A stretch of DNA of 64,000 nt from Podospora bellae-mahoneyi (GCF_035222275.1 NC_085881.1:310001-374000), one strand, 5' to 3'. Shown: positions 34,701-46,898, counted from the stretch's first letter. Notes: a model not told the origin generated them from the letters alone. Made by a program: numbers and translations.

Positions 34701-35654
34701 AGACGCTGTACAACCCGGAGAACCCGCAGCCTCTCGAGACTCACTCAGCCGGGGGCGGCATCATTGAGATTATCCAGAACTCGCTGGACATGCGATTCGT
34801 GCCACCCGAGTTCAAGTTTTTGGAGTCTGATCCCCCAGCAAAGGATATCCTGTCTGCCCGGTTGCGTGCCAAGTACTGGGGCGCTCGGGTCATCACCTTT
34901 CGCCCGTTCATTAGACAGATTCTCGAGCACAATTTTGACAAGGCCATATCCACCACGTCCCCGATGCAGGGAGTGTCGCCGGCCGGCAGGATCCAGGATG
35001 ATTTCTCTGATGATGTCAAGGCGTATGCCCAGAAAGGCATCAAGGCTCTGGTTGAAAGCACGAGGGCCTTTCACGGGGTCGAGGACAAGCGGTTCATCAT
35101 CACCAATGTATTCGGCACAGCGCATGCGTAAGACAACACCCACATGTGTTCTTGTTTCTCGAGTGAATATTTGCTGACCTAATGGCTGTAGACAATGGGG
35201 CAATCTGCTCACGCTGGCGGCCGTGTTCAAGGACCCGGTGCTGAACCAGTATATTGACGAGGGCCTCTTGAAAGAACTTTTTACCAAAACAATCTCCTTT
35301 TTCAAGATTATCTCGCACCCCTCGAGCGCTCTATCAATCGACATGCGGATTCTGGAAGGCCTTCAGAACGAACTGTGGCGACGGCCAAACAGTATCGACC
35401 TGGTGGACCACCAGCCTGGATCCAGCTTCTCGAGCAACGCCAGCAACGGCATCCAACTATCTTGCATGGCCCCGACCACGCCTCTTCCTGGCATGCATGC
35501 TCCCAGCACACCAGTGGACGCCTTCCGCCCACCGCCGTCCGGTCAGCTGCACGGCCCGCTCCTACCGCCCGTGTTGGGTGCCGTACCCGACGGCCTACCG
35601 GTGATGTCACCGGGGTCCCTGCCCCCCATGCAGCATCCACCACCACCATACTGA
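31761..35654 (+). CDS. Large Zn2Cys6 transcription factor with poly-His/Pro/Gln N-terminus
   Basis: Exons 31761-32693, 32774-32883, 32941-35127 and 35192-35654 give 1230 residues. Exon 1 (311 residues) is nearly all low complexity: HP dipeptides, poly-Pro and poly-Gln (nt 31978-32535). The zinc cluster starts with the first codons of exon 2: ACETCRQLKAKC (313-323) and CKSCREKKVEC (329-339), spacing CX2CX6CX5CX2CX6C, followed by KYRELVPKQQDKVQADIL. The small exon 2 (110 nt) encodes essentially only the cluster. A coiled-coil-like segment (QLMIMRNDFQDWIATNDRRVSRLEEAVKRI) follows. The middle-homology region spans about 560-1060: FNDNIQNMHPLI, ALVLLVLALGKI, LRHIHAYILAGLYHGQLGRVVESYAYIKEAGW. The C-terminal 100 residues are Pro-rich. 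It is a nuclear regulator; targets not deducible. Confidence 0.92.
31978..32535 (+). repeat. Coding low-complexity tracts (His-Pro, poly-Pro, poly-Gln)
   Basis: CACCCT/CATCCT dipeptide repeats (about 31978-32040), a CCG run (32040-32062) and CAG/CAA runs (32427-32475) inside exon 1 of the regulator. These are likely length-variable between strains. Confidence 0.85.
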
Positions 35655-35762
35655 CATTCGAAACGAACCCCGACCTTTCGATAAGGACACTTGACGCTGC
35701 TTCCGTTAAACAAACACCATACATACCCTAACCTCTCATGCATCTCATACATACACACAATT

Positions 35763-35803
<41 letters not shown>

Positions 35804-36651
35804 CATCTACAGACACTTAATCGTCTTGTTCACGACCCTGATAGAGAGGGAAAAGAGAGGGAAAAGATGGGAAAGAACGAAGAAAAGATACCTCGGAAAG
35901 TTGTGTTGCGGGAAACAAAGCCAATCGTGGTCTTTTCTTCTTTTGCGGTCTTTAGGGGAGAGAGGGGGAGCAAAAGAGAGAGCATGGTTGTCATTTAAAG
36001 CATCTGCATCATCATATGTGTGCGCGCTCTGGAGAGGTCTTTTCTTTCTCACGGTCGCAAGGGATAAGGGGGGAGGGAAGAGAAGGGGGGGAGATACCCA
36101 CTTTGTGTTGAATCGAGATTTTAGCCAAGTCTTGTTGTTTTTCGCGCGCGCAGACAGAACTATGGTAATATTCATTTTTGCCTTCCAGGAGGTGGGGGGG
36201 TTTGGTTTGACTTTTTGTCCAATTGGAAATGGTTTCTGGGTCATGTCTTGTTTTTTCTTTTGCCCCCCGGGTGTAGCACATAACATGCCCTTACTCCTCT
36301 TCTGGGTCTCTACTTTTTTCTATGGAGGATGGTTGGTAGGCTGGTGATGATGATGGTGGTGGGCAAGGGCGGTGGTGTTTTTTTTTTCAATTTTTTTTTA
36401 ATCTTCGTGTTTTCTGTTACCTATCTTTACCCAAGTCATCCCGCTCCTGTGTTTACTTAACCTAACCTGCTTTGGCTACACTATCCATTAACAACGTACC
36501 TACTACATTGAACTATCATACCATGCAATATCACACTAAGTTCAGTCCATGATAATTAGCAAATGTGTTCGAACTATTATCGTGCGAAGTGGTTCGCTAT
36601 GAAACTCAGGAGTCTGTGATAAGTATGATTACGTCCCAAGCGCTCTCTGGT
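35655..36651. other. Gene-free stretch between convergent genes
   Basis: Holds the 3' flanks of the Zn2Cys6 gene (+) and atg5 (-). It contains an AC/AT microsatellite and G/A- and T-rich tracts. No supported ORF. Confidence 0.6.
35757..35803. repeat. AC then AT dinucleotide microsatellite
   Basis: A run of AC repeats passes directly into AT repeats, about 110 nt after the Zn2Cys6 stop codon. Confidence 0.9.
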
Positions 36652-37695
36652 CTATAACAAAACAACAATCAAGCACACCCACCCGTCCGGATACGCCGCC
36701 TCTCTCATCAACTCTTCCAACGGAGCCCTGAACGGCACCGAGCCTCCGTGCATGATGACATTCGCCAACACTGGGTCTCGACTAGACGGGAAGAGTGACG
36801 GGAGGTTTTCCTTCAGGACTTCTCCCAATGTTTGTGGTTTCCCTTCCCAATGACACCACATCAGCAGTCATGTCAAGAACAGCACTAGGCAAGGAAAACA
36901 AACTCACGATTGGCATTTCGAGGTGGTATCAGTGTTTGAACCACCTTGAAGGACCCATGATCGCCCCCAGAAGTCTGCAAGGGGGACGACGGAATATAAA
37001 TCCGTACCGGCACGTTCTTCAACGGCGTGGGCGTGTTCAGCAAACGGCTGTTGATTCTGCTAAACGAAGCATAGTCATCTTTTTTCGTGTTTGATCCTCT
37101 CACGTTAGCGCCCCCATCATGTTGGGTAAGAGGAGGGAAGGGAACAGGAAAGAAAGAAAGAAAAATACGAACTATCCTGCACACTGTTCCACAAGGCGGT
37201 GCTGTCGTCCTTGCTCAACCCCATAATCTGCTTGGCGTTTCCGTTGCGGACAAAATCCGCCTCCTTTGCCGAGTTGGTGAAGGTGTCGGCTATGTCCCAT
37301 TCGGGTCCGTCACCGACCGTCAGCCTCCATGGTAGCGACCCCGCAGAATCGGGGGGGAGGTATAAATCGACGAGGAGCCCAACAGCAAGGTTGCGGAGCT
37401 GGACGTCCTCGTAGTGAAAGGACGAGCAGGGGAGCGGGCTGAAGTAGGCGGATAACCGGGGGAGCAGAAGGGCAAGGTAGCTGAAGCGGGGGACCGAGAC
37501 CACAAAAGGATTGGTCGAGGGTTGGGAGGTGTGAGTTATGTAAAGGGGTATTTGAAGGGACCAGAGGGCCTGGGGGAGGGGCGGTGGTGGGATGTCGACA
37601 CCGTCGTGGTTTGGGGCGTTGGCACCGCGACGGCCAGGACGGTGACTGAGTGAAGAAGGGGAGACAGGGGACGATGGTGGAGGAGATGAAGGCAT
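36652..37695 (-). CDS. atg5: Autophagy protein Atg5
   Basis: Atg5 is conjugated to Atg12 and, with Atg16, drives lipidation of Atg8 during autophagosome formation (established). Exons 37695-37173, 37078-36908 and 36842-36652 (introns 94 and 65 nt) give 294 residues, the usual size for filamentous fungi. Diagnostic blocks in order: ALWSLQIPLYITH, SVPRFSYLALLLPRL, WRLTVGDGPEWDIADTF, KEADFVRNGNAKQIM, NSVQDNDYASFSRINSRLL, KNVPVRIYIPSS, VVQTLIPPR, LGEVLKENLPSLFPSSRDPVLANVIMHG, LEELMREAAYPDGW. Lys155 in NAKQIM is, as I recall, the position treated as the Atg12 acceptor in fungal homologues. The first about 40 residues are a Pro/Ser-rich extension ahead of the conserved core. Identification is unambiguous. 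Confidence 0.96.
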
Positions 37696-39297
37696 GGTCC
37701 AATGCAATGCGGTCCGAGATTGTGGGGCTGGGCCGGGGCTGATCACGGCGGCGGACGGACCAAGAACCGGGCCAGCTCGGTGCCGTCGTGGTTGGCGGTG
37801 GCGGGTGCCAAGAAGGGACGAAAACGACTGCCGTTGCTGCCGCTCCGGCTTTTGTTGTGGATGCCCTGGTACAATGATATGTGTTGCAACTGGGTGGCCT
37901 GTCGATCGATAGTTGGCGCTGCTGCTGCTGCTGCTGCGGGGTAGGTAGCAAGGCCAGGCAATATGGGGTGAGGGGTAGGATGGAAGCACCGCGCGAGTCT
38001 GATGCAATGCGAGCTGGGTGTCCCGTTTCGAAACAACGGGACGAGATTGTTGGAGAAAGGCTCTGGCGGTGGTGGTTGGCCGGTGGGTGGGAGAAGGCAC
38101 ATGCATGCACTTTCACACGCTGCAAGGCCCTGCGTGGGAGACACGGTGCAAGCGGCACCGTGTGCTGCCGTACCTGCAAAGTATACACTACCCTACACCA
38201 CTCGGCACTTTCGGTTCCAGCAGCGTTGCTCTGAGGATAGCAAGTGCTCGGAATCCTCGGGATGGCACTATCGGTGATGGATGGCTCTTGTCAGCCGGCA
38301 CAGATAGACCAACGGCTACCAGCCTTACATACATGCACATGTCCGTCCGCCTGTCCAATGTTGTTGCGTATTCCATCAAAAGTGTTATCTCCACGTGCTC
38401 TGTGGCTTGATCGAGATTTGTCTACCGCGCGAACAAAGTGAGGGGCACCCGGCATTCATCCATCCATCACGGGCCGAAAGTTCCCCCCTCCCTCAGATGA
38501 CCGAGACTGGATGGGCGGTTGGGCAGACGGTTGGTTGGCTGTATCGAGTTCCGTTGGTGAGAGGGAGACGGACGCTCACTCTTACTCCTGCTCATGCTTT
38601 ATGCTGTGTAACTGACCATTCTACCACTCAACGAATACTGCCTGCCACATGTGTAGCCTATTCCCGTCCTCCGTCCCCGTCTGGCAAAGGCTATTCCCCG
38701 ATCGATCAATTCAGGCGTCTTTTCGGCTTACTTGTGGTGTTGTTGTCCAAGTGAATATATAGAGCACCCCCCGATGTAACCCACCCAGGGCGAAAAGAGG
38801 ATCGAGTTTTATGGTCTGCATGCCGACGGTTTTTTTATTTTATTTTTTTATCAAAAAATTTTAAAACTGCTAGAAGCTAGGAGAGAGTGTGTGGCAGCAG
38901 CATTGTCTTGGGAAGGCATGCAACTAGCGAGTGTTGAAAGTTGTGTCTGATGTCTTGATACTTGTGAAGATTCATCTTCAAAGATGATGATCAGAATCAG
39001 TGCACAGATTAGGACCCAGACGTTGTGGTTCATGATTGTATTGCTGCACGCTCCAACCCCTCCAACCCCTCCAACCACACCTAGCAGGTGTGGTTTCATA
39101 TGTTTTTAAACCCATCCAAACCAAGATTGAACTTTCCATCCACGTGATGTAACTGTTTCCGCTAAATGTCTGTCTGTAAATGTGTGTACAAGAAAATACC
39201 AACAAGGTATCCAAGACAAAACCAAGAGAGCATGTGTACACGGATACGCCAACGAGCAACAAGAAGAAAATTAGAAAATAGATGAGAAAAAAACAAA
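37696..39297. other. Gene-free stretch, atg5 promoter side
   Basis: 1.6 kb containing the atg5 promoter/leader (left) and the 3' flank of the next minus-strand gene (right). A CTCCAACCC tandem (about 39050-39078) and a T-rich patch at 38830-38865 are present. The open frame upstream of atg5 has leader character. Confidence 0.5.
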
Positions 39298-42200
39298 TCA
39301 AGAAATGCTCGGCTTTTTCCTCCTTCCAAAGACCTTTGAGATAGTGTTCGATTCCCGCCGGCGATGTTCAGGGGACATGGGCTCTGGGAATGGGGCTGCC
39401 ATTGTCATGCCTGGCGGAGGACCCGAGTGCTTGAGAAAGTCGGCCAGGTCAGAAGTACCTCGGGAAGGCACCGAAACAGCGTCGCGTGGCTCAAATTTCT
39501 TCATCGGGACCCGTCCGCTGCCTCCCACCGGCGGCCGGTTGGCCATACTGGGGGGTGGACCACCGCCCATCATGGCTGCTGCCTTCGAGCTCATGTTGGG
39601 CGCCACTTGAAGGGGGGTATAGCTTCTTCCACCCATTGTCCCGCCCATACCGGCGCTAGCCCGGCTGCTCAGACTTCTGGACTCAGCTGCAGGAAGCTGA
39701 GCAACCTTGGGCCCACCCATGAAGCCAGAACCTGGTCCGCCACCCTGTCCGCTGTCACGCCTCGTCAACCTAGCCATCAGGCTCGCCGAGCTCGACTTCT
39801 TCTTGGGCCTGTTTCGCGCAGCTGCCGCTGCTTGAGTCTCTTGGGTGGCAAAAGGCAAGACAGTTGGCTCGGGCGGTGGGGCATAGTTGTTCAGAAAGTC
39901 AATCAGACTCTCCTCCTTGGCCGCTGGTCGTTTGGGTTTGGGCGTTGGCTCCTCCTCGAGCATCATCTCGTCCTCGTCGCTGAGGTCAATGGCATATGGG
40001 TCGCGAACGCGCCGAGTCTTGCGCTTGGGTATCGGCATGTCGAAGTCCATCTCGTTGGGCGTAGGGGCAGGGTGCGAGGTGGGGAGAGGCTTGTTTCTTC
40101 CGGCTAGGAGGGCGCTCTGCGAGTTGATAGACGACTGAATAGAAGGGGGAACCGAGCTGGTCGAGTCGTTGCCCCTCATCTCGGCCTCGTTGAGGTGGGC
40201 GTCGACGGCCCGACCGCCAACGGCTCCCGACATCTGATCCGAGTCCATGGTGGTTCGGAAAGGGGCAACAGCCTTGGGGATCCGCGGGTTGAGGCTCGGG
40301 GGACCGCGGCGGATGAAATCGATCAGGTCAGAGTTGTCATCCTTGTAGTCCACGGCGGCATCACGGGCCTGAAGCCTTGGTCTGTTGGGGTTGCTCGTCA
40401 TGGATCCCTTGCTGGAGGCCACGCTAGCCATTGACACCATTCCCGGATTTCGCGAGCCACCGGACCCAGCGAGCGCATTGACAGGAGCCGCGCCGCCGCC
40501 GGGGGGTCCGGTGGAGCGGATGAACTCCGCAAATTCTGCCATGGACTCTCGAGGCAATCTCGCGTCCCGGGCTTGGGGTATGTTTCCACGTGGCTTGGAC
40601 GGGCCCGGTGGAGTCGATCGCGGCACCACGCCTCCATGCTTGCTGCTGCTTGTGGGATAGCTCCTCAGACTGTGGTGGGTGTCGCTCGACTGGTGAGCAT
40701 GTCCCACCGAACGTGGGTTGTTGGACCCAGAGGCACCCATTTCGCCAGGCCTGGCCGCCGACGACGAGCGGGACCGCGGCGGGTTTTGGCGTGCGTCCTC
40801 ACTCTTCCTGGTCTTGACCGAGATGACGGGACTCCCAGAACCCTTTTGCCGTGTTGATGACTGGGACTGTGGCCGGTGGATACGCATGTCAGCTCACATC
40901 TGTCTGATAACGCACGGCAGGCGGGATGAGGGGACTTACGTTGTTGTCTCGCATGTTTTCAGGAGTCAGTGTGTACTGGATAGTCTGGTCGCTCTGGATG
41001 AGTTCCTCAAAGTTCCGCACCACATCAATACGTGCCTGCATTCCCTCTTCCGAGGTTCGCACAGGCTTGATCTTGGTTGACCCGGGTGAGCCTGAGCCGC
41101 GTTGCTGCTTGGAAGACGCCCCGGGGGCTTCAAGACCACTATCGTTGCGAGACCTCTCCACCGACACCTGGCCAATGGTGGCCGGTTGGCGTTGGGCTGA
41201 TGTGTTTGCCACGGCCTGTCTTCCGGCACTTCGCTCGGGGACAGCGGGCGCTGGTGTGGTGCCTGTCGACAGCCGAGAGTTTGTGGGTTTGGCCCATTGG
41301 TGTTTATCTTTTGCTGCTTTTCCTTCGGCCAGCACAGGCATCGATTCGATAAAGAAGGTTGAGCTCGCCGCAGTCGATGGTCTCGATGGAGACGAAGACG
41401 TAGATGGCAATATGGTAACCTTGGTGAGCGCCTTCTGCGAGGACGGTGTTGTAGCACGCTCGGCATTGACAGGGACAGCAGATATGGGGTTTTGCTGTTC
41501 GTCAGTTGTACTCTCGATTTCGCGAGGCTCTCTCGATGTGGCTTCCAGAATCACTGGTAGGCTGTTGTTGTTGCCGCTGCCAGGGCTGATGGGGGTGACA
41601 GGGGACACGGCATAGTCATTCTCAGTCTCCGAGGCCAGGTCGTTCGCTGCCAGCCCTGAACGATGGGCATAGTTGACAGAGAGTCGGGAACGGAAGACGC
41701 TGTCCGGAGAACGGCGCGGGCGCTCGTCTGGAATAGGAGGAGTATCAGCGCCGCTCAGACGGGAGGGGCTGGGTCCGCGAGACGAGTCTGTGGCCACCAG
41801 CGAGTTGCGTGCAGACGTCACCACCGGGCTCCGAGGGCTGGTGACTTCGATCAGCCTTGCCGAGTGAATGCTCGGTGACCTCACCGGCAGGTTTGTGTTG
41901 ATCATGGTCGGTTTTCCATTTTCAGGGAATGTTGGTGACGGATTCCGTCCTCCCAGGATCGAGACGCGGGAGGACCTAATGATACGAGGCTCCTCGATCG
42001 AGACCTCCTCCTCCTCCTCATCGATCCGGTCCTCTTCGACGGTTTCGAGCTGAGTGACAACTGAAGGGGCGACCTGGATCTGAACAGCAGTCCCTTCTGA
42101 CGGCTGGACTTGTTCCTCCACCGCAGCATCAGAGGTGTCTATCGGCTGGTTCTCGTCCAAAGGCGCAGCGGGGGCTTCGATCGGGGAGAGGTAAGGAGTA

Positions 42201-43573
42201 GTGATTGGAGTCGGCAGCGAGTTCGAGCGTTTGCGACGTGCGACAATTGGTGTTTGCGGTCGAGACGATGCGGGGGTGAGCAGTCCGGTAGCTAGCGGAA
42301 GTATAATCATGCTCTTGGGCCGGGCGGGCTGCTGCTCGCTTTGCCCAACAGCGGCCTTCTCTTCCTCGTCTTCTTCGTAGGTGGGCGCCAGTCCGGGCAC
42401 CTCGATCTCCTCCACATCATTTGGTCCCATTGGCAGCGGAATCGCCGCCGCTGTCAGATATTCGTCCTCCATGAGCTTTTGGGCCCCTTCAACTGTCTCT
42501 TGCGCAACGTTCTCGACTTCGCCCTCGACAGCAGCTTCTGGCTCCAGGACCGTGGCTGGAACCATCAGTTCCGCCGTGCTGCTGGGGGACCGCAGGTGGC
42601 CTGCCCCACGCGTCGAATCACCCGAAAAGGATCTGGCCAGACGCTCCATGGTCCCAGCGGTCGGAGTTCGAATCTTCTTCTTCCATGATCTCCACAATCG
42701 GCCCAGCGTGCGGTCCAGGGCGACCCGCTCCATGTCGAGCTCCTCCACCACGATTTTGTCGGCAACCCCCGTCGGGCTCCGCAGGCCCTCTTTCAGCTCC
42801 TTGTCATATTTCACGCGCATGCGGTGATAAGCAGCCTGACCGGCCACAATGAGGGCCTGTTCCCCCATAAATTCCAGTATCGATGTCAGGAAGATGGCGA
42901 CTGCAGGAGACACGGCCTCGGACAGCCGGTCGTCGGTTCCCGTCTCGAGATGGCCCTGCTCCGTGTAGTAGTCCTCGTCCTCCTCCTCCATGTCCCCGAG
43001 CGACGAATACACCATGCACCGCAGGCGGGTCCGCTTCCACACCAGTTCAACGTCCCAATCGCTTGCGGAAACAGGGTCCTGCCCCTGGGCTTCAGCAGGA
43101 AGCTCCTCCTCGCCTCCGAGATACTCGCGAAGTTCCTCGTCGGCCTGGTTTATGGCATCCTTGGCGAGCTTTGGCTTCAGCACTTCGGACACGGCCGGAC
43201 GCAAAGCAGAGAGGGCAGTGGAGCGGGACACGCAGAGAAAGTTAAAGAGCAGCTGATCGAGAAAGCTGTTGACCAGCTGCAAGGCGGCGGGCGACACGGC
43301 TGCTGTCTCGCCCGATGGCTCAATGCCATGCTGATCGTACCAGGCTTCAGCATGGCTGTCGTGATCGTTGGTGACAATTTGCGAAGCAGCTGAGGCGGCG
43401 ATGAAGGCCGGTTCAGGTGACACTGTCAAAGGGGGCGACATCAAGCTGTGTGCGACGGTCGACGGCCGGTCGCTGGATATGCTCAGGGCCCTCGATCGTG
43501 AAGAGGGAATTCTTTGGGGGGAGGCCATGCCCGAGGAGGACCGGGGAGCGGCCGAGTCTATAGAGGAATACAT
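39298..43573 (-). CDS. Large conserved Pezizomycotina protein: structured N-terminus, disordered C-terminus
   Basis: Exons 43573-40940 and 40866-39298 (73-nt intron) give 1400 residues in one frame. After about 80 Ser/Pro-rich residues a helical region (about 95-270) is well ordered: LQLVNSFLDQLLFNFLCVSRSTALSALRPAVSEVLKPKLAKDAI, DWDVELVWKRTRLRCMVYSSLGDMEEEDED, SPAVAIFLTSILEFMGEQALIVAGQAAYHRM. The pattern of three helices with a long middle helix resembles a histone-fold pair, but this is inference. The rest is Ser/Pro/Glu-rich and disordered. Short acidic-hydrophobic motifs recur in the second exon: MAEFAEFIRSTGPP, NSDLIDFIRRGPP, ESLIDFLNNYAPPP, SDLADFLKHSGPP. These four copies of a (D/E)hhxFh(R/K/N)..(G/A)PP motif may be docking peptides. 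Function unknown. Confidence 0.85.
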
Positions 43574-45312
43574 GTCGACGGTTAGTGGGAGTGGCGGCAG
43601 CAACAATAATGGCGGAATCGGTTGCAGCTTCCAAACTGCAGGGCCGCTGCTGCTGCTGCTGCTTCCTCTTTACTGATGCAGGAGGATGCTACAGTGACGA
43701 GAGACAAAACGGCACGAGGCAGTACAAGATCAGCGCCGCATCCGAGGCGCCTACTGCTTTCTCCGCCTTCGGTCACACAAGAATAATACTGAGGGAATGC
43801 GGTCGGCCGGCTGCTAGACGGGCGGTGTCTAGGATTGGACGGCAACGGTGGTTGGAGTAGGCCAAATCGACGCGGCTGACAGGTTCGACAGTACGGTCTC
43901 GCAGGTCCTGGCTTGGACGGTGTAAGACGGCTGACGGGCCATCCGGTCTGTTAGCTAGGATTCGTTGAGATCTGGTCGGCGCGACTGCGGGGGGCGTAGC
44001 TGAAAAAAAAACGACGCTGGAAGCCGTGACGGGGGGAATGGGAATAGGATAGGGAAACAGGAAGTGGACAAGACGCAGACGAAGATGCCCCAGATTAACA
44101 AGCTTCGCTGCGTCTAAGTGGCACACTGTCTGACTGAAGCCTCTATTGCAAGCAACAGGAATGCAGAGACGACACAGCGTGTACGGCGCAGGCCAGCGTT
44201 ACGACGTCGATCCCCTTTCCTTGAGCACTTTACACACCGCCGGACAGTCCAACCGCCTCCCGAGAATCCTGTGTTCAGCTTCTCTGGTGGGCATGCAGCC
44301 GTCGATGCGAGGAGCCGAAGGGAGAGGGGAGATGAGGAGAGTGATGGAGAGCAGCCGACAGAATTGGATATAATAGGGGATGGAAACACACCTGGCGGTC
44401 GAGCTCCAGCAATTCACGCATCCATTGGTGTAGCTCGCTGGTCGATTCCGGTCTCTGATCTCACGACGAGAATTGGCTGGAGAGAGTCTCCTATAGGTAA
44501 CAATAAGAAAGCCACGCGGTCGTTTGGCGCAGCAGGAAGCAGATCTCGGGCGCAGCAGCCCACACCTGTTGGCTATTTCGCGATCTGGTTATGTAGGCCG
44601 CTGCACGGGTTGGTTCCAGGTTGGCGCTGCGACACGCTGCACTGTTGAAGAAGGGGGACGCAACCAGATCAGATCGATACAGGTACGCGAGATGGTCCTG
44701 AAGGTGAGAAAAAAACAACTTGGGAATACAGACAGCATGGGAGAGAGGGGGCAAGCATGGGTGATTTTGGCCATTGGGCGCACAGTCGCAAGAGTTGCCA
44801 TCACAAACCAGGGGTCCATGATTGATGCACCCAAGATTCCCCAGGAGGGGTTTAGCGGCCCAAGAAGGAGGGCGTTCCCGAGATGACCTCCGCTAAGAAG
44901 GCCTAAAACACACGGTCTTGTCAGGTACATCTACTCCTCTTGGTCCATCCTGATATGGCATGATATACAGATAGCTTCTACAGATAACTACTATCAGTAC
45001 TAGATACTTCATGGCATGGAGGGTTACTGTGCTCTTTGCAAAGATCTACACAGCACGATACCGAAGCGTTTCAGGCTATTCTCCAGGTGTAGGGCAGACA
45101 TAAACATATATCGACTGCTTGGCTGCGGCGCATCGAAAATTCGGTGATGGTCGCAATCGGCAGACAGCAGCCCCAGAAGCGCAAACAGGAGATGCCCCTG
45201 TTCCCCGTGTCTCCCCCACTTGGAATTTAGTTGGGTGGGGCGACCGGCTTGGCAGGGCCTGCGAGAAGAAGCGAATGTTCTGTGCCTACAATTCACATCA
45301 ATCGCCGGATAC

Positions 45313-45609
45313 CTACAAACAGCCATCACTTGCTGACAGCCCCGAGTGATAAGCCGGTCTGCCACGTTGTGCAGCATCAAAAGCGTACAGTAGATATGGA
45401 CGCTGACGACTATCTGGTGCCCTAGAGCATCCTACTGCTGCCGGAAATGCGGGGGATATCAAGGTCTGCTCCACCTCGAAACGGCCGGGCTTGTTCAGCA
45501 CGGACAGCTGCTCGGCCGTGATGGAGTTGCTGTAGTTCATCCCACAGGCATCACAGACATCACAGGCACCACAGACACAAATCACATCAACAGCCTTGGC
45601 CACGGCCAT
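45313..45609 (-). CDS. Possible small Cys-rich protein (98 codons), weak
   Basis: A minus-strand ORF starts in an excellent context (AAACCATGGCC). It begins MAVAKAVDVICVCGACDVCDACG, with five Cys in CXCX2CX2CX2C spacing, followed by MNYSNSITAEQLSVLNKPGRFEVEQTL. The first about 45 codons are C/G-ending and look coding; the remainder does not, so the true frame may be spliced away or end sooner. The Cys spacing could bind metal. I recognise no family, and no downstream exon could be assigned. Could equally be chance. Confidence 0.25.
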   Translation of the reverse strand: MAVAKAVDVICVCGACDVCDACGMNYSNSITAEQLSVLNKPGRFEVEQTLISPAFPAAVGCSRAPDSRQRPYLLYAFDAAQRGRPAYHSGLSASDGCL

Positions 45610-46493
45610 GGTTTAATATGAAACAAACATCAGTGGCCCATGGGTGATCCTCAACTGATCGACAAATGAAACGTCGTTGCATTTCTTCTTTTTTTGGGAG
45701 ACACGGAGAGCATCTGGACAGATCGGCTAACCACCTTGCTTCGACAAGCCAAACAATATATATTAATACAACGCATCTCCTGCAGGTAGGCACCCGCAAC
45801 TTCTGACCACAATGTATAATATGTTAAAGAAATAAAAAACGTGGTCACTGCCAATGCCCGTGGACTGCATGTTTTGGAAAAAAGTAAAGAAGCTATGTGA
45901 TGTGTGCATCCGCGTGTCATCGACATTCTTATCCCCCCCTTTTCTTTTTTTCCCGTGTGCGAGTTTAACCGTCGCCCGCGCCTGGTCCTGCATAGGGATC
46001 ATCAAGAAAAATGGACCAAGAGGCACCGAGAGAAAAGCTACTTTTTTGTATTCTTGTTTTTTTTTGTGGTTTTTTTTGTATCGTCCCTTTCGCCACCTCC
46101 TCCCCCTTTCCTCAACCCCCCTGCCTTTTTCTTTTTTGTATTTTGCCTGCTCATCTCGCCCTTCCAACCAACACGTTGCAAAACAGCAAAGCAAGACGAG
46201 TCTACATAACTTCAAATCTGGTCAGAACCACAGCAGACAAAATTCAAAACTGAGATTATGTATAGCAACAAACTGTATAAAAATTATTATTAAATCGCAG
46301 CAAAAATTACACAGTGGTATTATGCTCCGCTGTTAGCCCAACTTCTATCTCTCTCTCTCCTCCACTCCTTTTATGTAGCCAGCAAACAAAAGATACATGC
46401 TAAGACAATACGAACGTCTGAATAACGACAACCATAAGCTTTTGCCTGTTTATTTCCCCTAGCCAGCAAACCACACATCCCTACTACTACCCT

Positions 46494-46581
46494 TCAACCC
46501 ACTCCAAACCCTACATTACTCCCCGTCCTACTGCCCCTCAACCCACTCCAAACCCTACATCACTCCCCGTCCTACTGCCCC
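46494..46581. repeat. Tandem duplication, two 44-nt units
   Basis: Units 46494-46537 and 46538-46581 begin TCAACCCACTCCAAACC and differ at one base (ATTACT versus ATCACT). Probably a recent slippage or unequal-exchange event. Confidence 0.9.
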
Positions 46582-46867
46582 TTCCTTCCTTCCTCTCTTC
46601 CCCTATCCCCTCTCTCTTCTCAAGCTCTTGTTCTGTTCCCCCTTTTTCCCTTCCCCATCCAATCCTAAAATTCCCATCCCGTCCAACCCAGCAGTAGGAA
46701 AATGTACATGTAAAAAATATGTCTGTCTGTCCATGTACCAGCTGCTGACCATATTCAAAATGAACAAAATGAAAACAACCAAAAGAAGAGATAAACAAAC
46801 GGCTTTTCTACTCACCCCTTTCCCCTCATTTTTGTTTTCCAACGAGAAAAAGATTGCGAGAAAAAGC

Positions 46868-46869
<2 letters not shown>

Positions 46870-46898
<29 letters not shown>
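46870..46898. repeat. Poly-A tract, about 29 nt
   Basis: An uninterrupted A run followed by AG-rich DNA, about 250 nt downstream of the stop codon of the minus-strand GPI-type gene. Confidence 0.9.

Noticed and set aside
44118-44648. 176-codon plus-strand ORF upstream of the large conserved gene
   Set aside because: Arg/Pro/Gly-rich, no recognisable motif, and overlapped by other open frames; most likely promoter DNA.
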